Positions 23,201-29,635 of a stretch of DNA of 64,000 nt are shown here, piece by piece (position 1 is the stretch's first letter; every line of letters starts with the position of its first letter). The stretch is taken from positions 26,390 to 90,389 of the forward strand of contig NZ_LT985756.1 of assembly GCF_900290285.1 (NCBI RefSeq), written 5' to 3'. This DNA is from Candidatus Centipeda massiliensis. GTDB taxonomy: Bacteria > Bacillota > Negativicutes > Selenomonadales > Selenomonadaceae. Under the pieces are notes generated by a model that was given only the letters and a program-made list of their open reading frames with translations, did no database searches and was not told the origin of the DNA. Position numbers and translations under genes: made by a program.

Positions 23201-26200
23201 GGTCAGAGACCCATTGTAGAGTTTTTCGTGATCCAGACCGTCCTTGATCTGCGTTGCTGCGACTCCATCTGTCGCATGGGAAATAACCTCAGTGCCCTTG
23301 CCTGAGATCTCTGCCTTTGTATTTGAACCGATGATGTTCGTGCTGGTCGACAGACCGATGGCGGCACCCGTCCCCGCCACGGTGAGCTGACCCGCGTAGT
23401 TCTGTATGCGGTCATCGCTCTTTGCCGAGACGACGGCGTTCTTCTCCGCCGTCACCTTTGCGCCGCCCGCGATCTTCGCCGTGGTATCATTGTTCAGCTT
23501 GTTGACGGCAATCGAGCCGGACCCGGCTGCGCCGGAGCCTGTCGCAGCAATGCCCATACCGATGTTGTGAAGGTTCAGATTGCCCGCCGCATTCGTGAGG
23601 ACATTCGCCGCGTGTATCTTCCCGCCGCTGATCGTGGCATTGGTGTCGGCATCGAGAAGGTTGACGGCAACGCCGGCGCCGATCGCCGCACCTTCGGACG
23701 ACCCCGAGCCGACGATGGCAAAGGTGCGTGCCGTCAGTTTGCCGTCCGCCTGTACGTTGACATCCCCCGCCGGTTTATCCGCTTCTGCCTCAATGTCGGA
23801 ACTGACGATCTCCGCCGTCGTATCCTGATCGACATCGGCGACCGCTGCCGCCCCCGCAAATGCGACACTACCGCCCGAGCCGGCGACATTGAGTGCAACG
23901 GTATTCAGCGTGCCCTCGTTTTTGGCGTTCACGTCCACCATGCCGCCCTCGGCGAGACCGATCTTCGCACCGCTGATGCGTGCCGTATTCTGCTGTTTCA
24001 GCAGGGCGTTGAAAGCGACGGAAGCACCTACTGCACCGCCCTGCGTGGAGGCAGAGACACCGCCGACGGCGGCATCCTGACGCGTCTGGTCAAGTGTTGT
24101 CGCACGGACGGACTTCGCGCCCCTAATCTCTGCGTCGACCATCCGCCCCTTCGTCACCTCATACTGCGCAATCTCCGCGCAGGTATCGTTTTTCCCGACG
24201 TTGACGGAGATGGCGCCGCTGACGGCTGCCTGTGTCCCTGCGGCAACCCCTGCTGTCAGCGCCTCAATGCCGCCGATGTTCTGCGCGTTGAGGTTTACGA
24301 TGCCGTCGTGCGAGAGCGTCAGTCTGCCGCCGCGCAGTGCTGCCGTCGTATTGTTGTCGATCATGTTGACGGCGGTGGCAAGCCCTGCCGCCACACCTGC
24401 GCCGCCCGCAGAGACACTGATCTGTCCCGCGACGTTGACGAGGAGGCTCTTCGTGAGTGCGTTCGCCTGCAGCTTTTGCGCTTTGATCGTGCTGTCCTCG
24501 ACGATCGCAGAGGTCTCATTGTTCGTCGCGATGACAGAGGCGGAACCTGCTGCTGCGATGCCGCCACTGCCCGCTACGCCCGCCGCTACGTTTATGGCAC
24601 GGGTATCGGCGACACTCTCCACATTAAGCCCCTGTGCGCCCTGCAGCTCCAGGTCGCTGCCGCTCACGCCCGCCGTGAAGTCATTCTTAATCACGCCGAC
24701 ACCAACGCCGATCCCCGCCGCTGTCGCTGCGCTGCTGCCCGCCGCAGCGGAGATGCTTGCCGCCGCCGTGACGATGGTGCTGCCGCCGCTGTGCGTCAGA
24801 TTGCCGTCCTGATCGACCGCAAGGGAGCTGTTGCTCTTGCCCTTTGCAAAATTCTCTTGATACTTGTCACCCGAGGTCTCGATGCCGCGCTTCTCGAGAT
24901 ACTGCTGATATGCGCCCGCCTCGTGTTTGTCGTCCGCACGGACATTTGCGCTGTCTGCCGTCAGCGTGACCCTCGTGAGTTGTGCCGCCGTCTTGTTCGC
25001 GAAGTTGTTCACGGCAAAGCTGCCCGTCACCGCGGCTGCATGTTCGGAGCCGGAGGCAGCGCCGACGCCGATCGCTGCGCCGATCTGCGTCATCCCGGAA
25101 ACAGCTTCGTTCGTGAGCGCACCAATATTGCGCAGTGCGCCCGTATCCTTGCGTGTCTGCGAGATGTCCGCGTGCACGTCATTCCTCAGATTGGATACGG
25201 CGACGACCGCGCCCACCGCATTCGAGCTTTTGCTGCCGAAGACAAGCCCCGCACTCACACCGCCCGACACCTGCGTATTCGAACTGACGGCGCGATTGGA
25301 AAGCGCCGTTTTCTGTATGCCCGTGAGTGCCGTTCCGTCCGCCGCCGCATTGATGTAATTATCCCGCATCTGCGCCAGCGTGACCGATCCGCCCTCGTTG
25401 TACGTCAAAGAAACGGGGACAGCGGTGGATGTCACCGTGTTTCCGCTTGTTTTCATGACCGACAGTCCGAGCGCAGCGGCGACGGTCGCGCCTTTCTGAA
25501 CGGCGACGTTTTCAATGCTGTCCGCGCCTTTGATGCGATTGTCCGACATGAGCGCCAGAACGTCGCGATGTCTCTGCACGTTGACGCTCGCCGCACCCGC
25601 AATGCCGGCGTTCGCGCTGTCTTCGTTCTGGCTCTTCGTGGTGGTTTTCCACGTGACCGCCAGTGCGCCGCCCCATGCGCCCGTAAAGGAGGAGTCCTGT
25701 GCGCTGACGGTGAGGTTTTTCATGGCTGCGGGCGATGCCGCATTTTTCGTCAGGGTGACATTCGCCCCCTTCACCTCTGCCGCCGTCGTCACCTTGCTGA
25801 GGTTGACCGAGGCACTGCCCGCCAGATCGAGGGTAAACGGAGGCTGCTTCTGATTAAATCCGAGGTTCTTGACCGCGTTGAGCGGAACCGTCTTTTTTTC
25901 CGCCTGTCTTTTTAGGGAACTCCCTACGAGATCCTGCAGCTTGTTGTCGATCTTCGTGATTCCGTTACCGACCATGTTTTTGCCGGTCGTGACCGTCTGA
26001 CCGATCTTGTCAAAGATGCCGCCCTTTTCGCTGGTGTCATCGCCGGTCGCGATTGCCCCCGCAGCCGCAGCCGCGTTGATGAGCCCCTTCTGCTCGGCAT
26101 GGACGTCCAGCGTCTCCGCCTGCACCGCGCCCGCCATCTTCTTCGCGGCCGTGCCGTAGAGATCCGCAGCATTCACATTCCCAAAGGGCTGCACCGCACG

Positions 26201-29200
26201 TTTCTGCGCCGCACGGATCTGCTTCTCCGTGCGCTGCTCTGCGGTCTTATCCTGCGGTGTCTCCTCTGCCGCATCGTTGTCGGCAATCGCCGCGATGCTT
26301 GTCTGCGCAACGTTGTTGAGCGCAGCGGAAAGCCCGATCGCGGCTCCCGTGCCAAGAACCGCCGAGCCGGCGATGTTCGTGATATTCGTCGTGTTCAGCG
26401 CGTTCATCTGCGCCGCAGCTGCCGCCGTGATCTTTGCCTCGTCGTCGACGGAGGTCACAGCCCCCGATGTGCCGCCGACGTAGTTCGCCATGCCCTGAAA
26501 GCCGATCTTGCCGCCCTTGCCCGCTGCAACGGCGAGGTGGATGCCGTCATAGCTGTTCGTCGCCTTGATTGCAGCCTTCCTGCCTGTAATCTCCGTGCCT
26601 TCCGCGACGATGGTGTCCGCCGTTGTATCGCCGACGGTGATGCCGAGGTTGCCGCCGATCGCGATATCCGCACCCGCCTGCCATGCGGGTGCGCCCACCA
26701 GTGTCACGAGCTGCTTTTTGCTGCTTGCCGCAACCGTTACTTCATCCGTTGCTGTGACCTTCGTGCCGCGTCCCAGAACGACCGCCGCATGGTTATCGAC
26801 ATCGGCAAAATTGACGCCCGCCGCGCCCGCAATTTTCGCCTGCTCTGCATCGGGTTTTTCCTGCGTCGCTCCCTTGCCCGAGAACTTCGCCGATGCCTGG
26901 AAGGTCAGGTAGCTCGAAGGGTTGGCAAACACCAATGCACGTTCCGCAAGGTTTGCAGGAACTGTGACGTCCTCTTTGAGCACGTCTGCCACGGCTTTTA
27001 TGGCAGCAGCGAGTTCTTTTGCCTCCTTCAGCCCCTCCTTCGAGACGATATAGGCGGAGTCATTGTCGCACTTTTTCAGATACGCCTCGGCCTTATCCTG
27101 CGCCGCAGTCAGCGTAGCGGCGTGCGTGCCTTGAAAGGCGGCGCAGTACTGCTTGAACTCTTCGAAGCTCGCGCGGAGTTCGCTGATCATATCGTCAATA
27201 TTTGTGTAGAGAACATGCCCATCTGCCGTGATGTCAACGCTCTTTCCCGTGATGTTCGGTGCGTAGGATGTGCCGGACTCCTCTGCCGCAAGGGTCGTGA
27301 CGCCCGCCGTATTCTTGATGTTCGCCACGTTCACGGCAAAGCTGCCCATGCCCTGCGTTTCCTTGGTCTGATGCGCCTGAACCCGTTCCGTCTTTCCGTC
27401 CTCCGTGAGGTACCAGTTCGGATCCGTATGGCTGTTGACGGCACTCTGCGCCCGGACATGCGTACCGCGTATGATGCTGTCCGCATCAATCTTCACCGCT
27501 CCATCCGAGCGAACGACCGCGTGCGGCGCAAGGAGGACATTCGCCTGCTGCTCCTCATTCAGCACGTTGACCGCGCCGCCGAGCGAGATTTTCTCCCCCA
27601 GCTTGTCGAGTTCGATCGGCGAGGAAAGTCCATCACTGGGAAATCCGATCTTGGAGCGAATGCCTCCGATGACATTCTTGATCTTCTGTGTCAGTCCCGT
27701 GACGGTGTTCGTATTCGCTGCGGCATTGGAAAAATATGTAATCATACCGCTCTTGCCGGCTGCCGTGCTCGCCTCCGCGCTGTTTTTCAGCTGCGTATTA
27801 TAGGCATGGATGTTCGCCCCCGTCTTGCCCGTGACGGTGCCGCGCACCTCCGTATGCGCCGCACTTGTCTGCTTCGTCACGTTGACAGCGACATTGAGCA
27901 GGGAGTTTTCCTTGCCGGAAGCGCTCGCAGAGGTCTCCAATTTGCTCGTCGCATCGGCTGTGATGTCCGCCTGTTTCTCTGCCGTGACTGCTGCGCCCTG
28001 CCCGATTTCCACCTGTGCGTCGTTATTGCCGCGCGCTACAAGAACGGCGACATTCATGATCTGCGTCGAGTCCGCTCCTGCGCCGAGCTGCGTTGTCTTT
28101 GCATGGGCGGCTGCAATCAGATCCTCGCGGGATTTTGCATGAACGTCCACACTGCCCTGCTCTGCCGTGAGATGCCCCTCTACGGTCACATTTGCCGCGC
28201 TCTGAGCCTTGGCGTATGCGACCGCCATCGCAGGAACTGCGTTGGTGTGCTTGATGTTTGCAAATTTGATTTTGGATGTGGTCGCACCCGCATCCACGGA
28301 GGAGCGTGCATCTGCGCCGACGATCAGCGCACGCTCCTGAACCACCGTCTTGCCGTCCTGCGTCACCGTGAGATCCGCGCCCTTTGCCGTGAGTGCGGCA
28401 TCTGCGCCGATCTTCACCGTCGCCTCACTGCCCATAATCATGTAGGAAGGATCGACGTTGACGGCGATGACCCCTGCGACTTCATCGGCAAGCCCCGCCG
28501 GATTTGAAAGAGGTCCTGCCTCCGAGGCGATATTCTTCGCCTTTGCCGTGGCGGAAAGACGCCCATCCGCCGTCACACTGCCGTTCACCGTCGTATTCGC
28601 CGTCGTCTTGACACTCTGACCGAGGAGCTTCGCGGAGGTATTCGAGGATGTTCCGCCGAATGCCTCGTTCTCGTCTGCCGTGTGCTCGGCATACGAAGAG
28701 AGCACGACATTTCGGTCTCCCGTAATCGCCGCACTCTTTCCGACGGTCAGCTCCGCCTTGATTTCGTTTTTGCTGCCGCTGAGGGGATTCGTGTATTTCG
28801 GAACATCGTCTGTTGTGTTGTTCAGCCGATTCGATGCCGCTGCGAGCACAATGTCGCCGCCCGCGCCTGTCGTAGCGGTCAGCGTGCCAAGCCCCGCACT
28901 TGTGCTGCCCGCATTGACCAGCGCGGCAAAATTGAGGTCGTTCTGACTCGTGAGCTGCGCCGCACTTTCCGCAGAGCCGACCGTAATCACGGGCGCACCC
29001 AGACGAATGCCGCTCTGCGCGTTGAGGTGCCCGTCAATGACGATGGAGCCGTCCGCATTCAGCGGGATCGTCCCCGCCTTGAGTGCGTCCATATCCGCCG
29101 CCGTGAACTTGGCGTGATTGTCCTGCAAATGGTCCTTAAACCAGTCTGTACTTGGCGCAAGTGCCGTAATGCTGCCCGCATTGATGACACCCGTCCTGCC

Positions 29201-29611
29201 GACCGCCATCCCCTCAGGAGACAGAAAGAACACATTGCCGCCGATGGTCGTCGCGTTTTTCAGCACATTGACCGTCCCGCGGATGTCGATGCGCCCCTGC
29301 ACCATATTGACGAGCGTGTTCGCGCTCACCCCGCCCTTATACATCTGCAGATTGGCGACGTTATTCTGATCGAGGATGAACTTTGAAAATGCGTTGGTCG
29401 CAAGATCGCCTTCGACCTTGTCCGGCACAACGGTCCACACGTTGTTCGATGTTGTAATCGTCCCCGCATTCGCCGCATCCATCTTTTGGATGTCCGTCGC
29501 GCCGTCTGCGTACGCAGCTGTGTGCCAGCCCGTCATGCCCCCCACCATCGCGGTGACTGCCAGCCCCAGACGCAGCGCCTGTTTTCTTGCCAGTTTCCGA
29601 TAACTGCTCAT
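8282..29611 (-). CDS. giant LktA-like filamentous adhesin/exoprotein (TpsA of two-partner secretion)
   Basis: A secreted or surface-anchored beta-helical protein of about 7,109 residues. The signal peptide ends near AAYA-DG (residue 35). A TPS secretion domain follows to about residue 300, with FFLSPEGMAVG near 128 in place of the usual NPNG motif. Residues ~300-3000 are dominated by alanine/glycine-rich beta-helix rungs. Three helical inserts break the helix near 800-910, 3440-3590 and 4380-4540. An aromatic-rich non-repetitive block lies near 3900-4200. Residues ~4900-6750 are about 20-residue rungs (AGGDAVLTAGTDITV type), including a nearly perfect 271-residue tandem repeat. I see no CdiA-type toxin at the C-terminus. 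The ATG at 29611 has GGAAGAGG just ahead; 29629 has a weak site. The transporter gene lies 24 bases upstream. Resemblance to Fusobacterium leukotoxin/LktA adhesins is from memory of that family; activity is unknown. Confidence 0.9.
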   Translation of the reverse strand: MSSYRKLARKQALRLGLAVTAMVGGMTGWHTAAYADGATDIQKMDAANAGTITTSNNVWTVVPDKVEGDLATNAFSKFILDQNNVANLQMYKGGVSANTLVNMVQGRIDIRGTVNVLKNATTIGGNVFFLSPEGMAVGRTGVINAGSITALAPSTDWFKDHLQDNHAKFTAADMDALKAGTIPLNADGSIVIDGHLNAQSGIRLGAPVITVGSAESAAQLTSQNDLNFAALVNAGSTSAGLGTLTATTGAGGDIVLAAASNRLNNTTDDVPKYTNPLSGSKNEIKAELTVGKSAAITGDRNVVLSSYAEHTADENEAFGGTSSNTSAKLLGQSVKTTANTTVNGSVTADGRLSATAKAKNIASEAGPLSNPAGLADEVAGVIAVNVDPSYMIMGSEATVKIGADAALTAKGADLTVTQDGKTVVQERALIVGADARSSVDAGATTSKIKFANIKHTNAVPAMAVAYAKAQSAANVTVEGHLTAEQGSVDVHAKSREDLIAAAHAKTTQLGAGADSTQIMNVAVLVARGNNDAQVEIGQGAAVTAEKQADITADATSKLETSASASGKENSLLNVAVNVTKQTSAAHTEVRGTVTGKTGANIHAYNTQLKNSAEASTAAGKSGMITYFSNAAANTNTVTGLTQKIKNVIGGIRSKIGFPSDGLSSPIELDKLGEKISLGGAVNVLNEEQQANVLLAPHAVVRSDGAVKIDADSIIRGTHVRAQSAVNSHTDPNWYLTEDGKTERVQAHQTKETQGMGSFAVNVANIKNTAGVTTLAAEESGTSYAPNITGKSVDITADGHVLYTNIDDMISELRASFEEFKQYCAAFQGTHAATLTAAQDKAEAYLKKCDNDSAYIVSKEGLKEAKELAAAIKAVADVLKEDVTVPANLAERALVFANPSSYLTFQASAKFSGKGATQEKPDAEQAKIAGAAGVNFADVDNHAAVVLGRGTKVTATDEVTVAASSKKQLVTLVGAPAWQAGADIAIGGNLGITVGDTTADTIVAEGTEITGRKAAIKATNSYDGIHLAVAAGKGGKIGFQGMANYVGGTSGAVTSVDDEAKITAAAAAQMNALNTTNITNIAGSAVLGTGAAIGLSAALNNVAQTSIAAIADNDAAEETPQDKTAEQRTEKQIRAAQKRAVQPFGNVNAADLYGTAAKKMAGAVQAETLDVHAEQKGLINAAAAAGAIATGDDTSEKGGIFDKIGQTVTTGKNMVGNGITKIDNKLQDLVGSSLKRQAEKKTVPLNAVKNLGFNQKQPPFTLDLAGSASVNLSKVTTAAEVKGANVTLTKNAASPAAMKNLTVSAQDSSFTGAWGGALAVTWKTTTKSQNEDSANAGIAGAASVNVQRHRDVLALMSDNRIKGADSIENVAVQKGATVAAALGLSVMKTSGNTVTSTAVPVSLTYNEGGSVTLAQMRDNYINAAADGTALTGIQKTALSNRAVSSNTQVSGGVSAGLVFGSKSSNAVGAVVAVSNLRNDVHADISQTRKDTGALRNIGALTNEAVSGMTQIGAAIGVGAASGSEHAAAVTGSFAVNNFANKTAAQLTRVTLTADSANVRADDKHEAGAYQQYLEKRGIETSGDKYQENFAKGKSNSSLAVDQDGNLTHSGGSTIVTAAASISAAAGSSAATAAGIGVGVGVIKNDFTAGVSGSDLELQGAQGLNVESVADTRAINVAAGVAGSGGIAAAGSASVIATNNETSAIVEDSTIKAQKLQANALTKSLLVNVAGQISVSAGGAGVAAGLATAVNMIDNNTTAALRGGRLTLSHDGIVNLNAQNIGGIEALTAGVAAGTQAAVSGAISVNVGKNDTCAEIAQYEVTKGRMVDAEIRGAKSVRATTLDQTRQDAAVGGVSASTQGGAVGASVAFNALLKQQNTARISGAKIGLAEGGMVDVNAKNEGTLNTVALNVAGSGGSVAFAGAAAVADVDQDTTAEIVSSDIEAEADKPAGDVNVQADGKLTARTFAIVGSGSSEGAAIGAGVAVNLLDADTNATISGGKIHAANVLTNAAGNLNLHNIGMGIAATGSGAAGSGSIAVNKLNNDTTAKIAGGAKVTAEKNAVVSAKSDDRIQNYAGQLTVAGTGAAIGLSTSTNIIGSNTKAEISGKGTEVISHATDGVAATQIKDGLDHEKLYNGSLTVDTGALIGLDGLAEGRKATEYRGVAVSASATHTANSFIANGGGTGTGAAVNGTINTNIVGGSTTAQIADATAKAVGADVSVRADDATNSGSLVGTISVAGEGAALGTGSSINLINRTTEAEAARSTISAKKADIAARSAQGIAVLTVGVSFADEFGLANSNNFVRMEQSTRAALMNSTVNVSGLSVTADNTANLNAFAKTLGTAGYGVAVGVGTAVLLDRSTTEADIAGTKVFYTDDKGETLVHAKNTEHLNNYVFSIGAAGITGVGASISGGDVKNTVKAAVTDSALGHAKANDADTEEETAAKKITVTAENNVNFDQKSGTGGAGIVGASVGVSVNNFKATVESVVNNSKLYARESADITAHDSKTVKQLATNGAGGIAAVGLNIMVTNVGAEMQDSYTMEEGSSGKKQSVNAKEHTDKTTEMQTKAGDRSKTGLSYVSSNEKESATMLAEKATPSTDAKTSARAERSDILVATKSSNGKTRAGELNISAQSSDNISQDTVQAGIGGAVVSGAAGIVRNRSNVETVAAGGTLSAHTIKLDAVKDGAAGLKIYQGAAAGLAVNAAYGELNMGGRNDLVLSGTKMRAHTITGTTRDETTGAVDIIGVAASLGGAAANILVGNAHYDNAQTLRAERSTLTADGDLTLSMTRTAKTAGDPTLRTTTEAASGGMSFAGNGVAALARETGSMTMNLVEGNTLSAAGDLALKTDNRANIQAETKAVSASIFAAATATYASASFGTEKNAYQNRILIGAEDSANGRTDRENSLTGKTITISAETNAQESAHLKALSASAGAGVQASGANINAYSDAKTLLASGTNYRTAAIQPTEEKPDGVKELQISTKNIHTQDLDARGLSTGSLFATATNVGAIKNVLHSNIVAYGAGSDSTLNNAALTTRAEAVKKGKADGSGGALVAISPIAAGISDDTTLGAQTKLMGTWRAAGALDAKASTYDNSLHDVDALQAAIVGGSGTRLTKTLAQNAAVSVENAQIETVGAQNYEAKNVFSHADKDAASGYGAGTLSAGEVSSNMTETAKVTFKNSSAKTTGYAGITAQSLTEGTSKTTGIVKSAGVIPFTMMNGSLGVTYDNTVDAVDSHLATAKADANIALAARDNTEIRYEMNADTQGGLAGTASAALTSNITRGNTVRVDGASTLFSSNDVNLYTGRGIDPQTGERNLGTFKLSLLADATNRTGIPLRSAPKLDNKMTQTNTVSIERGAQVESVRHANLSAVSGYTQAYESATAYNIWSGKGAQSSLTTTANGEGDRKGETRHNEVQVDGSVTAGIHNRLSMSIRQTTPGMSEAKTNELAARLAAMTPAQKEALVQKTDVTEEERLLRDIYLLSEGSGTLSAGEEQWLYGKLVGTVKADITDGGEWFGKNAISYRNLTLNNPYLAEYNELMRAYFNVKKGSTEANNLKDALGSLKTTMEAEGFVAGDTILPSRTTIGLVLPNLAVSGGDVNLEADAVSGTGSLTAKGAPVVNVQSAAERRLIVQDVKISDPGGRVRLGETDLKKDQFGGKVHADTNTSDSAVTIHSTAAAADADIELHGDIITPGTITIKTDSSSIRSTERSNMRGANIKVEAPKGAVSQSSPNGTVFIGGDPRMEFSPPWMEKEIQNYVSDQLEKGNKTPLKFNNTGDFYSWLLTRTNDPEKIKQIHQLANKATGSWVAGKDISIAARNVNINGIIQSGYTSYKVRLDQRAAKKLEDADRLRTEERLLVGGGETYWDDTGKALGYSPAVYYNAKEGYLFTDAMETGGGNITITGAIYSTGSGRIRARSGESDIDISTSGLARDLHLGAITNRAGGGRVTLNDRNTGKTTEYLSDGTYRSYTIGAKEADKGEFKKAPKGGGGEAFYAYYDPKENLTYNWTGGRSGTKTQTSYSYGERFLANGHWTTGNVGSNVTEKNIENGTVRVSTAKSNGDILPNGVYFGTGNMYGEYYRVDGDKYESDAEVFPDPPAVTKYYGKWQEKDGKRVYNSDGTPHMINEGWGSALKYGIYFHQWNKVSTKGSSNTYRIYASNRIYVEFPRGRDKDNVNVPGGNVNGYAGGKVNVHAGGNLILDGAIRNITNSAYTVNLHSDRGRVESNLEKNGVVYTNNLNVVAGAGIKLHQSAADAANPSKLDLNAGNGAIDLTSQRGALQIVNARALMDTAIHARGSIRGVGTDHKTTVWGDNISLTSEEGGIDLSVLARSRVDATAKNDINLTNKYTGDMRVGRIESKDGGVYLTAEGAIVDAMPEESKLSDAAERMERWRALGLTNAGDQAHESAKSAAAAKKERLDGLESLGKAAARSMSGANATDAEVQALYEHYKSLSEKYLADEGIKEARADYLAELKASHKAGWSAEEAYARTIGAAEDTFFAKNGLSLPENVRTFIRDYKTLDESDSYGWSVSGLRYAIQQSAVNPKAGQVTEVKTPNIIGRSISLTAGTGRGIGENGGKISIANADLFKEENLITLANARAGEMHWTADGVEITHTRPVKVQTGRDKDDVRLMGNVDLKGDEHIYVASKESALRLGKVSSNGDVYLQGTKGIYGTGTAITAKNLSLYGGTGGIYGISPVDTPLLINVSGVLDANADGNIHIEQDPHYALTIQAVSSNGDVVLTAHKGMQMTTETGKTGGYIKGAHVTLQSEYGNLGTEANRIRIASGSLLRANTGDRYDVHIANGDDGMLLINALKGENISVRSKNGIAVQEEQGKPAEITAGEGVTIVSEEGGIALGAANVATKRNVNLSAKGGVTQSEHGSIQSSALDIKSDAAIMLLGEKNSFHQLTMSGVTDTQVGGSVGIARTGKFDVNGLNVKGDVFLKTDDVLHISGALTATGNAELIAGKWISLDEAVTVGKSFSALAETGDITYRKAVTAGENVDTVAKDGTTKFYYGVTAKNGNLTALANHDLEVGGDVVAGGSASLTAGRDLTIGGYLKTGGALTAYVGNNIKVKNFVIAGGSASLTAGQAITLEDLLKAGDALSINTDGDITLNHEVTAGGDLSLSTKGNLTTNAEVVSRGAATVDAKNVELRANLTADKNLAITAKDKLVINEGVNLFMKADGKLKAGTASFGTDVRAGGALTIDVDDQLTVHDITAGGNLNASALKINAHDITAVGGAVLSAKQNFTVNDVRVIRKHNSPVETTSIKALRDVKVHDLDIGGDLNVTGWNISANNIKSTGKTAMTATEGDLTVVNLSAGDALDAVAKAAMNVDTVTGGKSIALTAQTGYLRTKGEVRSDGDAMLTAGYHLTTEGALTAGGKLTAKAGFYLTTKEAVTAGKDVSLSGKRVKTERTVTAGGALTANARENLITNGTVTAGGKLTANVGEKFMINGAVTTGGDLSVTVKELFETNAAVLSHGAVQVEAQDVKLYADFASDKNLAMTVHNYLFADWLKHLSSKADATLKARVARIDSDVRADGKLTIETEDKLSAENISAGGDAVLNAGDVFWARSVDAAGNADIKAGKRIVVARDLNVGGDLNAQANEDIAANDITSKGKATLTAQTEIQTDGSIRSDAEAVLTAKDITIGGAFSAHSAQLTADENATLGGKTEVGETLMVHVGKDFTANAEVLSHGTTTIEAQNVNLNADLMSDKNLAITAKDNIITKEGTNLSTKADGRLKARTVGFGGDVRADGTLTIETDEQLAAKNITAGGDAVLTPGTDITVNDVTVGGNLNAKAVNMTAENITAGGNATLNAGTDFFAKNVNVNGDASIAAGTNLTAHDVNVGGDLDAKAKNITVTSVTGKGNAVLTADKDVTVTGAFSAHNAELTAGENMTLGGKTDVGGTLTTNVAHDLTVNDAVTTGADFAAIVGNNAVTNGIVTTNGALKWNVGNDLTAHAAVLSHGTTTIDAQNVNLNADLMSDKNLAITAKDNIITKEGTNLSTKADGRLKARTVGFGGDVRADGTLTIETDEQLAAKNITAGGDAVLTPGTDITVNDVTVGGNLNAKAVNMTAENITAGGNATLNAGTDFFAKNVNVNGDASIAAGTNLTAHDVNVGGDLDAKAKNITVTSVTGKGNAVLTADKDVTVTGAFSAHNAELTAGENMTLGGKTDVGGTLTTNVAHDLTVNDAVTTGADFAAIVGNNAVTNGIVTTNGALKWNVGNDLTAHAAVLSHGTTTIEAQNVNLNADLMSDKNLAITAKDNIITKEGTNLSTKADGRLKARTVGFGGDVRADGTLTIETDEQLAAKNITAGGDAVLTPGTDITVNDVTVGGNLNAKAVNMTAENITAGGNATLNAGTDLFANNVNVGGAANIAAGTQLTAQNVTAKGDAVLRAGADLKTLNVAAGKDAALTAEKNVSVHDVMAGGNVSLTAGHDAAIDGAVKTGDSAILTAKHDAVIGGAVTAGGDFSADTGNDLIVNGAVTVQKNLTLHTGNDLTLNGAALSHGMMEIDAGHDAAFNGSLTSDKNLSIIAKNNITVKEGADLYTKADGQIKAHTATLGGNVKTDGTLTIGTEEQLTATNVTAGKDAVLTAGTELAAKNITAGGNASLTAGSDLAAKDVTTGGSLSAMAQNITAENVTAKGDAKLEAATGSMAVKNATVDGSLDALAKGSLITGGTVQTGGNASLAAGTDLAATNVTTGGNASLTAGKSIDVNEVKSDNAVLLNSGTSMTTGTISGDTLNLHATDGDIHSRGTLNAVQDASISTDRQGAITLEKALTAGKDITLETKNGDMLFGGDVRSKGGSIQATIAAQGDIKELGDAKVSVEAAAKGVGNVTLTNKGTGDIDLHRVYADRDIHVDLAHGNIHVYEINGALVAVVLKDAEKKMALENIIAERRMIAQGSDMNFDNIRVREGADGMLSIEPTEASDDRPIDNFTMGNIDPGNGAGVKFEKLWANNMKLTISGGKVRFDKLFIEGKADIAYAGQETSIYGTSPQIDGNVVTYWNDVNRNNPRTNKEGWTGMYLSFTGANRQESNGNLLSLSNYRFVYPQRENLVDFMGHALQQDMDAAFGGLRISTSDGKALAMQEQAEAVDVTVENAKEDAIRVEM
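10548..12547. repeat. 813-bp tandem repeat inside tpsA, 2.46 copies
   Basis: Landmarks recur at exactly 813-base spacing, for example TCCCCGGGG at 10648, 11461 and 12274. The copies are 10548-11360, 11361-12173 and a partial 12174-12547, about residues 5690-6356 of the protein. Each unit is 271 codons, so the frame is kept. The only difference I found by reading is one base at 10892/11705/12518 (C, G, C), which changes Glu to Asp in the middle copy. Just outside, at 12548 upward and below 10548, related but clearly diverged sequence begins. Confidence 0.95.
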
Positions 29612-29635
29612 AATGCCTCTTCCTTTCATCCTTGA

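Noticed and set aside
8255..28507. Long rightward open frames (about 780 to 1,100 codons) opposite the giant tpsA gene
   Set aside because: They repeat the periodicity of the tpsA rungs in antisense, are rich in Arg, Cys or Ser-Pro strings without domains, and lack ribosome-binding sites. They arise from GC-rich codon bias on the coding strand.
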